A stretch of 64,000 bases of DNA from Alnus glutinosa. Lineage: Eukaryota > Streptophyta > Magnoliopsida > Fagales > Betulaceae. The stretch is from contig NC_084899.1 in NCBI RefSeq assembly GCF_958979055.1, positions 23,503,501 to 23,567,500 on the forward strand, read 5' to 3'. Positions 9,594-19,396 of this stretch are shown here, in pieces. Positions within the stretch are counted from its first letter, which is position 1; every line of letters begins with the position of its first letter. The position numbers were made by a program, and so were the translations under genes. Under the pieces are notes generated by a model. That model was not told where the DNA came from. It saw only the letters and a program-made list of their open reading frames with translations, and made no database searches.

Positions 9594-12350
9594 TTAGCAG
9601 TGAGTCTTGAAGTTCCTCAACACTTTGGCCATGTTGATAGTTATTGTAACGTAGAGCTTGTCTCCCATTCTGTCCAGAAACTGGAAATAGGCATGCCTCC
9701 AAGAACTCTTCAGCGCTAACGTTCCACAAACTCCCCAAAATCCAACAATGAACCCGACTACAATGCTTGCATAAAACCATAAATGTTCGTGAGAGTTTGT
9801 ATGTTCTTGAATATTGCCTTCTCTATGCGTGTTTCCAATTTGAGGACCTTGAGGTGTTTCATCTCCCAAACACTTCTTCATAAGAGGCAAGCCACATAGA
9901 TCTTTATTACCTGCATATGAAGAAGCACCGAAGCTTTGGAGCTGGGTACCTGTTGGAATTTTACCTGACAAGTTGTTGTCTGACAAATTCAAATAGCCTA
10001 AAAAGCTCAAAGTAGCAAGGCTTGGGGGAATTACACTTGAAAGGTGATTGCTTGACAAGTCTAAAGAATCTAATTCCTTCAGGTCACCAATGCTCCAAGG
10101 GATGATGCCAGTCAGCAAGTTTCTAGATAGATTCAACCCAATCAATTCCACGAGACTTGTTATTTCTCTTGGAATTTCTCCTTTCAATTTATTACTTGAA
10201 AGATCGATGACTTTCACTAGTCCAAGAATTTTATCGTAATCAAGATGCAATCCTTTTGTATTCACAAATGCATTCTCAAAGTAGGAATACAGAGAAATTG
10301 TTAAATACTTGGGTACAGAAATATAATTGGACAGAACTTTCGAAATATAACCTTGAAAAACAGAACTTTCTTGTTTTTGAGACATGGCAGTAAAGTTTTT
10401 AAGGCACCGAGGTATAGTCCCTGAAATACTATTGTTAGAGAGGTCCAAGATTTGTAGAGATGTTAGTTGACATAACTCTAATGGTATGCTACCAACAAAC
10501 ATGTTTGATGGGAGACGAAGAACCACCAGATCTTTTAGGCTTGTGCCTATCCATGTTGGTATCCTCCCAAAGAGTTTGTTTTCTCCAAAATCTATTATAA
10601 TCAGTGAAGAGCAGTTCATCAGTGCCACAGGCAGTTCTCCAATAAAACTATTGTTCTGGAAATGCAACGACGTGACATAATTATCTTTCCGACAAATTCT
10701 TCCAAAAGATTCAGGTATTCTCCCAGATAGATTATTGTTTGCCAAATTAAGGAATCTCAATACCATCATATTTTCCCAACACTCGGGGAGCTCTCCAAAT
10801 AACAAGTTATTCGAAAGATCAAGGTATCCCAATGATGAACTATTTGTCTCACATATGAATGTAATAGTTCCTTGGAACAAATTATTGGAGAGATTCAACA
10901 CGAATGCATCAGAATTAATTTGTGGCAGTGGACCACTGAAGTGGTTATAACTCACATCTATTATGCAAGAACTAATATATTTTGTCAAAAAGTATTGAAG
11001 AGGTATGGTACCAGAGATCTGATTGTGCGAGATTTTTAAGAGATTTATATTGGAAGAAAGGTCCCAAAACCAGTTGGGAATGGTGTCTGAGATTCTTGCA
11101 TGAGATATATCAAGCCGTGAGAAATTCTTTTGTGTTTGAAGCCATTGAGGAAAAGCTGGCCCCAATTTACAAGATCTCAATCCTATGCTATCCAGATGAA
11201 ATGGTGGAACCCAGTTTGGAGTAAAATTCAAAGACAGAGAATTAAAAGACAATTCCAAATGGTTTAAGCTAGAAAGATTTGACAAATGCGCTTCAGTGAT
11301 GACACCTGTTAAAGAATTTAAAGACACATCCAGAAGTTGAAGCTTGGAAAGTTTTCCTAGAACATTGTCTAAACTCCCATTTAACTGATTCTCGAATAGG
11401 CGCAATTCTCTCAACAAAGATAATTTTGTAAGATCTGGTATCGTCCCTTGAAGGTTGTTGGACGAGAGGTCAAGATGAACAAGAGTTACCATATTCCCAA
11501 AAACTTCTGGAATAGAACCTTCTAACACGTTAGAACTGAGGTCAAGATGAGAAAGGCTGTTGTTATATTTGAACACCCAAGGGAATATTGAGGAGTTGAG
11601 ATAATTGTTAGAGAGATCAAGGAATGAAAGGGGTGAAGAAGAATTAATAGCATGGGAAAGCACAGGAGGAACTGGCATGGAGAGCTCACAATAACTTAGA
11701 CGTAAGTCTGACAAAGAAGGGAGCATATTAATCTTATCCGGCCAATTGACTATCTTGCTAAGGTTCAGATAGCTCATATCTAATTGTCTTAAAGAGGAGA
11801 GATGAATGAGCCAGTCAAGATTATGGTCCTCAATCAACCTAGAGTTCAAGCTGAGATCAAGAGAAATCAAGCTTGAGAGATTTCCAAGCTGCGGTGGAAT
11901 GGTTCCAACCATCAAGATGTTGTTGGAAAGATTGAGATATTGCAATTTAGTGAGGGAACCAATGAAGTTCGGGATGATGGAGAAATAATTAGAACTTAAG
12001 TCGAGGTAAGTCAAATGTTGCAATCCAAGTAATGAAGAGCTTATCTCACCTGATAGAAATTCAAGGGTTCCCGTGAAAGTATAATTTGCTCGGAGATGAA
12101 GCTTGATAACATGACCCGTTGGGTTGCTGCATTCAATTCCTTTCCATTTGCAGCAATCTTCGTGACTGCCCCAAGAAGACAGCCTATCGTAATTATCTTC
12201 AAGGCCTTGTTTGAATTGGAGGAGTGCTTGTCTTTCTTCCTCAATGCATGTGACCTCAGAATTACTCAAATTGAAAGCGAAACCAACTGTAATTGCAGTA
12301 CATAGGAGAAGCCCAAATAGAAGCAGGAATTCAGCATAAGGGCATCTCAT
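9594..12350 (-). CDS. LRR receptor-like protein (EIX/Cf/Ve type), intact single exon
   Basis: Membrane-anchored extracellular LRR receptor without a kinase, of the class that detects microbial or endogenous signals and works through partner kinases such as SOBIR1 (family knowledge). I take the ATG at 12348-12350, giving 918 residues. The frame stays open upstream, but that part has no signal peptide, whereas MRCPYAEFLLLFGLLL is a good one. Order: signal peptide (~1-26), LRR N-cap (CIEEERQALLQFKQGL, then CCKWKGIEC), some two dozen plant-type LRRs, a non-LRR island just before LVKVIDLSSNKLKGEIP, four last LRRs, an acidic spacer, a membrane helix at ~857-880 (WFYASIVVGFIVGFWGV) and a ~38-residue tail. 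No stops or frameshifts. It lies 4.5 kb upstream (in transcription sense) of its broken twin at 2852-5043; further fragments are at 31-34 kb. The ligand cannot be deduced. Confidence 0.92.
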   Translation of the reverse strand: MRCPYAEFLLLFGLLLCTAITVGFAFNLSNSEVTCIEEERQALLQFKQGLEDNYDRLSSWGSHEDCCKWKGIECSNPTGHVIKLHLRANYTFTGTLEFLSGEISSSLLGLQHLTYLDLSSNYFSIIPNFIGSLTKLQYLNLSNNILMVGTIPPQLGNLSSLISLDLSLNSRLIEDHNLDWLIHLSSLRQLDMSYLNLSKIVNWPDKINMLPSLSDLRLSYCELSMPVPPVLSHAINSSSPLSFLDLSNNYLNSSIFPWVFKYNNSLSHLDLSSNVLEGSIPEVFGNMVTLVHLDLSSNNLQGTIPDLTKLSLLRELRLFENQLNGSLDNVLGKLSKLQLLDVSLNSLTGVITEAHLSNLSSLNHLELSFNSLSLNFTPNWVPPFHLDSIGLRSCKLGPAFPQWLQTQKNFSRLDISHARISDTIPNWFWDLSSNINLLKISHNQISGTIPLQYFLTKYISSCIIDVSYNHFSGPLPQINSDAFVLNLSNNLFQGTITFICETNSSSLGYLDLSNNLLFGELPECWENMMVLRFLNLANNNLSGRIPESFGRICRKDNYVTSLHFQNNSFIGELPVALMNCSSLIIIDFGENKLFGRIPTWIGTSLKDLVVLRLPSNMFVGSIPLELCQLTSLQILDLSNNSISGTIPRCLKNFTAMSQKQESSVFQGYISKVLSNYISVPKYLTISLYSYFENAFVNTKGLHLDYDKILGLVKVIDLSSNKLKGEIPREITSLVELIGLNLSRNLLTGIIPWSIGDLKELDSLDLSSNHLSSVIPPSLATLSFLGYLNLSDNNLSGKIPTGTQLQSFGASSYAGNKDLCGLPLMKKCLGDETPQGPQIGNTHREGNIQEHTNSHEHLWFYASIVVGFIVGFWGVCGTLALKSSWRHAYFQFLDRMGDKLYVTITINMAKVLRNFKTHC

Positions 12351-12456
12351 TCTTTGACCTTCAATCTCTTTGGGAGGGTAGTGGATAAGAGAAACAAGTT
12401 TGAGTAGATGCCACTGCGGGTTTTGATGTCCCAAAGTGAACCACGCACATGGATTG

Positions 12457-12464
12457 TATTTATA
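12457..12464 (-). promoter_or_regulatory. Putative TATA box of the intact RLP
   Basis: On the minus strand the sequence reads TATAAATA, about 107 bp upstream of the chosen ATG, which fits a plant core promoter. It also argues that the open frame upstream of the ATG is 5' leader and promoter rather than coding. Confidence 0.5.
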
Positions 12465-13996
12465 TTGGTATTGGCTTTGATAATGTGTGTGTGTATATAT
12501 GTAAGGGAATGAAATAATTAGAAAGAAAAATGAAAAAAAAAGAAAAGAAAAAGGAATGAAATGTGTGTATGATTGGTTCGTTTTCCAGTGGTTTCTGAGA
12601 AACTCCCACAAATTTTGGTGCTTGCGATCGAGTGAAAATTGAAAAAGAGTTGGAAAAAAGTTTCAAAGACGACTTTGACAGTCAAGTAGTCATGTCAAAC
12701 TTCTAGTGCTTCAAACTTTAATTAATGTTGAGAGTCATCCATTGATTTCTGAGAAGCTCCCATAGTCCCATGTCAAGTTCATCAAAACCTAAAATTCAAT
12801 AACGTGTAATCTTTTTTCAAGGAATAATGCAAAAGCATGTAATTAAACGTCTTGGTGGTAACAGGCTGCAGACCACTTCTTGGAACCGAGTCAGAATCAC
12901 CAATTCAAACTGTTAACTACTACCAATAGAAAAATGATAATATCATTTAAATTCATGATCAATTCAAAATTAGACATTGCGAATAGAATAATGTTACATA
13001 CACTCCTACTTCTTCACATTTATTTCTCCACATCCTTAGGTGGCATTTAAAACTCTCATTGGATTAAAATCCAATAAAGATTCATATCAAAGCAAATTGT
13101 GATTTTAAAAGCCATCTAAGGGTGTGAAGAATTGGGCGTGAAGAAGTGTGAGTGTGTGTATAACATTACTCTTGCGAATAAAAGTCCACTTCAATAAGTT
13201 TTTTTTTTCTTTTAAAAAAAAAAAAAAAACATTAGCTCATTTGGTGATTTCATGTCTATCGAGCTAAGAGACACCTGATTAAATACACAAGCGGCATATG
13301 CCATACCCTTCGCCCATAAGGCTTTGGGTAAGTTCTTTACATAAAGTCAAATTTTGCAAGTTTTCACCAAATGTCAGATATTTCTTTCCGCCACACTATT
13401 TTGTTGTGGTGTGTTGTGTATATGCACACAAAAGCTCATTTCGAATGCCGTGCTCTAACAAAAATTGTGAAAAATGGAGTGTCAAGGTTCATAATGCAAG
13501 CACCTAGACTTTTTGGTTAGTATTTGAAAAGCAATTATATTAGCTTCATGGAAATAAACTGAGTGTGGAAATTGGAAATTTGCTTTCAACAAGTGGTTTG
13601 CTCTTAAATATCCTTTGAATTTGAGTTATAATGGTTGGTGCCAAAGTGGAAGAACGTGCCTGTTACTATCCATGGGAGACGTCTACCTCTGCAAAAGGTT
13701 AATCTCTATGCTGCCTCTCGAGTAATTTAGTTCTAGTAAAAGTGGTTATTTATTTGTTGAATAAAAATCATCATTTCAAGATGTTTCAGTCGTGGTTAGG
13801 AGTGTTGAGTTGTTTGTAAGCTGTTAAATATTAGGAGTCTTATTGTTAATGGGTGGTGTAAGTCTATTTAATCAAGAATTGTTTCAAATATTTGCCATAT
13901 TTGATAAGACCATTGAAGAAAAATTGCAAGCTTTTCTTACTGTAACTTTTTTTTTTTTTAACAGATTTTCTTACTGTAACTCTTAATTGTATGCTA
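12465..13996. other. Non-coding 5' flank and duplicated spacer
   Basis: About 12720-12830 matches the 5' flank of RLP copy 1. About 13440-13640 (starting GAGTGTCAAGGTTCATAATG) is one copy of a segment that recurs at 27490-27700 and 56420-56455, and inverted at 57080-57270. No coding sequence is recognised. Confidence 0.5.
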
Positions 13997-14571
13997 AGTG
14001 CTCGTTTGATGTTGCTTATTTGCCAAAATAATTTGCGATTTTAAAGAAAATCGCAAATCGTGGGGTGTTTGGAGATTACGATTTAAAATCGCATTTTCTA
14101 AAATCACGAAAAAAAACCACGATTTCTGGCAGCAGCCATGGAGGTGTTTAATTGAAAAAGTGCGAATTTAAATCAAAATTATGATTTCGAATAACAAATG
14201 TTTAGCGGAAATTTTCAAGCGGGAAGAAAAAAAATTTCAAAACTACCCAACTAAAAAATGTTAAAACCCTTGTTTTTTCTTCTCTTTCTTGTTCTTCTCT
14301 GGCTCTCTTCTCCTTCTCACAGGCGTTGGCCGGCTCCAGACTGCCGTTCTACGCTGCATCTCCAGATATGTTAAGAAGAAAGATGAAAGGGCTGGAGAAA
14401 TATGCTTGAGATACATGTATGTTTTTTTAAATATGTTGGAAAGGTTAGACTAAAAGAGAGGTTTTTAAATGTTGACAACGCCGTGAATATTTTTTGAACG
14501 TTTGATTTAATTTTTTTATTGTTTTTTTTTGTTTAATTGCGCTGCAGGAAACAGTGTAAGGGATGAAATTT

Positions 14572-14820
14572 ATTTGTTCAATAAATTACTGTTCAGTGAA
14601 CAGTTCACACGGTTACTGTTCACTGAACAGTGATTAGTAAGTACTTTCAGACTGATAGCTTACTGCGCAATCACCGTTCATTTTGCGCAGGACAGTGAGT
14701 GATCACTGTTTTATATATATATATATATAAAACTATCTTAAACATAAATTTTATAATTAAATTTTTTATTAAATCACTGTTTAGTGAACAGTATACACGT
14801 TCACTGTTCACTGAACAGTA
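14572..14820. repeat. Palindrome-rich direct repeat, left copy
   Basis: Contains four near-identical 17-bp palindromes of the form ACTGTTCASTGAACAGT (around 14587, 14613, 14775, 14802), with TGCGCAGGACAGTGA and an AT run between the pairs. The same series of motifs, in the same order, occurs at 16498-16726 on the other side of the LINE fragment. Confidence 0.7.
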
Positions 14821-16460
14821 TTTTTTTTTTTATATAGATACGATTGAAATACAAAGGGAAACATTACAACTGAAACATTACAACTAATTATTAAGGAACA
14901 GGAAATTTTGCCCAGGATCTAAAATAGCACTGACAATCTGAGTAGTAGCAGAAGAGGTGGCTGATGAGGATGTGGGAATGCTGCTTGACTGGAATCGAGC
15001 TGCGGCCCAATGTGCCACATAGTGGGCACCGAAGTTTGCACTTCTATTGACTTTCCGAAATGACCAAGTCGAATCAGGAGGGAACAAGTCTAGTGTTTGT
15101 TGGATGATGTCAGTGATACGCCAATCTTGAACAATATTTGGCTGTTGTAGAGCAAGGATTACAATTTGAGAATCACCTTCAATGATAAACCGGTCAAGGC
15201 GAAGGGATGATGCTAGAGAAATAGCGAGTTGAGCAGCTAAAGCCTCGCCTTTATTAGGTGAACATGCAGCCTGGATTTGAGTAGCCACCTTGATTAACTT
15301 TCCCTTATTATCTCGACAAATAGCTGCTTGACAGGAAAAAGAGGCACGTATAGCAGTATCAAAATTGATTTTATACCAATGTAATGGAGGCCCAATCCAT
15401 TTTTCCGGTTTAGGAAATAATTTAGCAGACCAAGCATCACAATGCTGACGGTAGGAAATGCAAATAAGATTTGCAATGGAACGAGCATCAAAGTTCAGCC
15501 CATCATGATAGGCTTTATTTCGATGAAACCAAAGAAGATCACAAGTAATCGCTGCAAAGACCTGAAACTGATGCTTTTCCAAGAAAGGAATATTGAGCAA
15601 GACATCCGGGTATAAAATAATTCGTATCCAGTTAAGCAGATCAGGAGAATCGAAAGTAGTTGAATCAAGTGGCCAAGGTGAAAAACGCCAAACTACTCTA
15701 GCAAAGTGACAGTGAAAGAAAAGATGTCTGATGGAATCCTGACCAGATTTGCAGAGCGGACAAGAAGCATCAGGATGATATGTAGGAATGATTGACTGTA
15801 ACCGCTGAGTAGTTGGCAAAATATTCCAAGCTATCTTCCATATAAATATTCTAAGACGATCCGTTAGTTGGAGTTTCCAGATATCTCTCCAAAAAGTAGA
15901 CAAAGGACATAGATGTGACCCAGTAAAATCATCATTCAAGATTGAAAGATAGGCAGTTGAAGTGGAGAACCGCCCAGAACAAGAAGAAGTCCAGAGATAG
16001 CTTTTAGCAGAGGCTATCATGATCGGTAATTTCCCAACTGCCACAGCCGAGGAAGGATCAAATAGAACTGAAAGCAAACGCTTATTCCATTGACGAGTTC
16101 CTGGCATAATCAGGTCAGAGATAGACAAGGGGGGAAGAAATCTTGAATTTGGACTACGGGGAGAAGGCCGATAGGATGGAAGGGACGGAACCCAGTATGT
16201 TGTCCAAATACAGTCATCACTATTTACTGAAACATTCAGACAAGACCCAGCAACAAGAAATCTTTTACATTTCTGAAGACCTTTCCAAATCCAAGAAGCA
16301 GTAGTAGCAGTGGAAGTAGTGAAGAATGAGCCATAGTGAATATATTTTTTCTGCAAATGTTCGACCCATAAAGAATTAGAGTGCAAAAACTTCCATCCCA
16401 GCTTAGTAATAAGTGCCAAATTTGTAGTAGACATCTTTCGTAACCCAAGACCCCCTTGTT
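14821..16460 (-). mobile_element. 5'-truncated L1-type LINE
   Basis: On the minus strand the element starts inside ORF2 near 16460 and ends with a poly-A tail (plus-strand T run at about 14821-14831). Flanks on both sides contain similar palindrome text (TATACACGTTCACTG on the left, TATACGGTTACTG on the right). This may be a diverged target duplication or just the repeat structure of the host. Truncation removed the endonuclease and nearly all of the reverse transcriptase. Confidence 0.75.
14884..16455 (-). pseudogene. LINE ORF2 C-terminal remnant: zf-RVT and RNase H-like domains
   Basis: About 520 residues open without a stop. The start QGGLGLRKMSTTNLALI is the stretch that follows the reverse transcriptase in plant L1 ORF2. 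Next is the zf-RVT region, with CPLCKSGQDSIRHLFFHC. Last is an RNase H-like (RVT_3) domain with the acidic positions INFDTA, GEALAAQLA and EGDSQIV, and a closing AHYVAHWAA. The domain order and the missing catalytic reverse-transcriptase core fit a 5'-truncated insertion. The open frame reaches 16575, but the first ~40 residues come from host sequence and an A-rich junction. Non-autonomous; no cellular function is implied. Confidence 0.85.
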
Positions 16461-16497
16461 TCCTTTTTTTTTCTTTTTTTTTTAATTTTTTATATAT

Positions 16498-16726
16498 AAA
16501 TATACGGTTACTGTTCACTAAACAGTGATCGATAAGCATCACTTTTTCCTGACTGATAGATTCTACGCAGAACAATAATAAATCACTGTTTACTCTGCGC
16601 AGGACAGTGAATGATCACTGTTTTTTTTTTTAATTATATATATATATATATTCTTGACTTAAATTTTTTATTAAATCACTGTTCAGTGAACAGTTAATAC
16701 GGTTACTGTTCACTGAACAGTGATCG
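16498..16726. repeat. Palindrome-rich direct repeat, right copy
   Basis: Three more palindromes of the type ACTGTTCACTGAACAGT (around 16508, 16678, 16703), with TGCGCAGGACAGTGA and an AT run in the same relative order as in 14572-14820. Confidence 0.7.
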
Positions 16727-17436
16727 TGAGCAACAATTTTTTTAATGAATTATTGATTATTTTTTTAGATAAAATATTGTTTAATATTGATTTTGATTGT
16801 GTGAACTGTTCGGTGAGCATGAATTGTTGTTGATTAAATTGTCCAATGTTAATAGATTACAGTGATTAGTCAATGCTTGATTTTATTAAGATAGAATATT
16901 ATTCGGTGAACACAGTTTAAATTTTGATTTAATCCATCATGTATTAATTTTTTTTTAAACAGTGAACACGGATTAAATTTTGTTTTCATCAATCATAGAT
17001 TATTATGTCAAGAAAATTTATACTTTGGTTTGCAAGAGGCATTGAAATGAAGACTTAACAATGTTAGTTATTTTATTGTTATAAATAAATGTTTTTATTG
17101 GTAATTTACTTATGAAATCACAATTTTATATTAATGTTATCCAAACACTTAAATGACAAAAAGAGCACTTTTTAATCAATATTACCAAACGCTAAGTGCG
17201 ATTTTAAAAATTACTTTTTTTTTATAAATTGCGTTTTGAAATCATACTTTTTAAAAATCGTACTTATTGAAATCGTAATCCCAAACGTACCCTAATACGA
17301 AAATTAAATGTCTTTTCATCTATCTAAATTGTGTTTATGCAGTTTTGATTTTTCTATGTGGTGGGAAAATCCCCTCAGCATGATTGGTGGTCACTTGTTA
17401 ATTGACTGTCACTACCAGCAATGTCGGCTTGTGCTT

Positions 17437-18581
17437 GAGTTCGTCTATACGGAGGACGAGGGTCAGACCCTCGTCCTACGTGGCACTATTTTTTTTTTTT
17501 TTTATTCTTTGATTAAAAAAAAAAAAAAAAAAAACGCGTGAAAACTTTTCACGTTTCCCCCATTTCAGAAAATACACCTTCCACAAAATTTCAAAATCCC
17601 CCAAGCCTTATCCCTCCATCTCCACCGTCCCCCAACCCACCCACCTCCGACCGCTGCCTCCACGAACACGCCGACCAAGCTGATCGTTTCAGCTTTCCCC
17701 TCCCCCATGAACAGTGTCTCTCCACCACGAGCACCTCCGATCGCCACCCACCGCCAAACAGGAGCTCCAACGCAGACCCTGCACCAAAGAAACATAGAGA
17801 ACAGCAAGAAGCAAGCATTGCACAAAAGAGAAAGCAAATATTTGAAAGTATACGAATACAAAAACCAAAGCCAGATTTAGACCCATCAAACCAGATTTCA
17901 GAAAAATCAAACTCTAAAGAAAGAGATGAGAGAATGAGAAAACCTGAGATTTTGTTCACACTGGGAGAGAAGGAGGCGTCGCACAGGGAGGGGATCGAAT
18001 GATCTGCTATCCAGAAAAAGCCCGGCTCTGGCGCTCCTCGTCAGAGATCTGCGGAGAGAGGGAGACTAACCGGAGATCGGCGGTGCTCGTCGTCGGCTCT
18101 GGCGCAGCTTCTCGTCGGACCTGGACGGAGATCCGCAGTGCTCGTGGGCCGTCGGTCTGCTGGGTCCGAGAGAGAGACAGAGAGAGCTGGGAGAGGGATG
18201 GTGTCAGTAGGTGGGCCGGTCGTCTAGGTGGGAGGCGCTCGGTCGGTGGGCGGCGATCTGTCCGTTCTGCTGGGTCCGAGAGAGAGAGAGAGAGAGAGCT
18301 GGGAGAGGGAGGTTTCGGTCGGTGGGCCGGTCGTCTAGGTGGGAGGCGCTGAGCTGGGAGAGGGATGGTGGTCGTCTAGGTGGGAGGCGCTCGGTCGGTG
18401 GTCGGAGAGGGTGAGAAATGGGGGGAAATTTTGGACCCCATCTATATCTATATGTTCGTTGTCCCGCGTTTTCATTGTTTTTTTTTTTTTTAATCAAAGG
18501 ATAAAAAAAAAAAAAAAATAGTGCCACGTAGGACGAGGGTCGGACGAGGGTCTGACCCTCGTCCTCCGTATAGACGAACTC
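17437..18581. mobile_element. Non-autonomous Mutator-like element (Pack-MULE candidate)
   Basis: A 1145-bp element with long terminal inverted repeats starting GAGTTCGTCTATACGG and continuing through GAGGACGAGGGTC and TACGTGGCACTA into T/A runs at both ends. It is flanked by a perfect 9-bp direct repeat CTTGTGCTT (17428-17436 and 18582-18590), the Mutator signature. An unoccupied relative of the target exists in inverted orientation near 56890-56950. The interior (about 17560-18420) is far more GC-rich than its surroundings and has no transposase. On the minus strand 18000-17560 looks like the 5' end of a plant gene (leader, short exon, possible intron), which suggests a captured gene fragment; the donor is unknown. 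Confidence 0.85.
18120..18410. repeat. GC-rich tandem repeats inside the MULE
   Basis: GGTCGTCTAGGTGGGAGGCG occurs three times (about 18217, 18328, 18370). CTGCTGGGTCCGAGAGAGAG occurs twice (about 18158, 18267). GCTGGGAGAGGGA occurs three times. These make an irregular tandem structure of about 110 bp. The GA tracts vary in length, so slippage is likely. Confidence 0.7.
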
Positions 18582-18590
18582 CTTGTGCTT

Positions 18591-19396
18591 GCTTTCCAGG
18601 AACCATCCTGGGAAGGTGGCAAATTATCCACTTAGTCAAAGTCAACTTTTCCATCATTTCCACTTTAGTCAAAAGTCAGCTTTTGCGTACCCATAGGCCA
18701 TAGCCCATAGAAAATATCAGTAATATGGGGCTCTTTAGCTCAAATGCTTAATAAAAGGTTTATAAACAAATAATATAACGTGATTGACTAGAGGGAAAAT
18801 GGTTAGGAAGTAATGGGGGTATATTGAAGAGAATTTTTTTTTTTAACAAAATCTTAATGAGATTATAATATAACATGTTGGGACACCTCTCATAGTCCAA
18901 ATTTTATTTTGTTGTATCTAACTGTTTAAAAATTGTAGATATGTAGCAATATATATATTATTAGATCTGTAAAATCTATTGTGTATCACGAAACAGTTTC
19001 TCTCAATTTCAAGTGAAATGGAAATGACGGGTTTGAATCTAGTGTCAGAATAGCCACTCATATTTATGATATGTTTTTGAATCTAGGGTACTTGCGGAAA
19101 CTCAAACAATCTCAAAATTTGGCTGATTATGGCAGGTGAAATTATTTATAGTCAAAACTAGATTATGTACATGAAACACTATGGAAGAAATATGCAAGTC
19201 ATAAGAGAGAACTTATATGGCAAAAGAGTACCACTATTAGGGCTCAAGATTGTTGTCACTGACTCACTAGTGTTCAACCTGATGTTAGCCTTAGAGATTA
19301 TTCAAAAATACAAAAGATTATATTAGTATACATGGGGCCTCAAGGTCCAACATTTTCATTTACTAGATGCTATAAGAATGCCAATTTGTTTTATTT
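18591..19396. other. 3' flank of receptor kinase copy A
   Basis: No gene. This segment is shared with the flanks of the other kinase copies (27700-28126 plus 29658-29740, and 60950-61469) and with an inverted orphan copy at 47740-48350, marking the extent of the duplicated unit. Confidence 0.6.

Larger units (their letters stand above)
13997..17292. mobile_element. Composite inverted-repeat element carrying a nested LINE
   Basis: The left edge (TA then AGTGCTCGTTTG) and the right edge (reverse complement GGGTACGTTTGGGATTACG, outer TA at 17293-17294) resemble the ends of the small element at 172-487. Subterminal parts on both sides hold extra copies of the same end motif (GGGTGTTTGG then GATTACGATTT near 14063; CCAAACGCTAAGTGCGATTTT near 17190). 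Between them are palindrome-rich direct repeats and a truncated L1 fragment. Boundaries are inferred from ends that have diverged, and no transposase was recognised. Confidence 0.4.

Noticed and set aside
12351-12611. 87 extra in-frame codons upstream of the intact RLP
   Set aside because: They contain the TATA box and no signal peptide; the ATG at 12350 gives a normal signal peptide directly before the LRR N-cap.
17538-18672. Several open frames of 60-154 codons on both strands within the MULE
   Set aside because: Overlapping frames in GC-rich repeated text without protein features; at most captured gene pieces, not genes.
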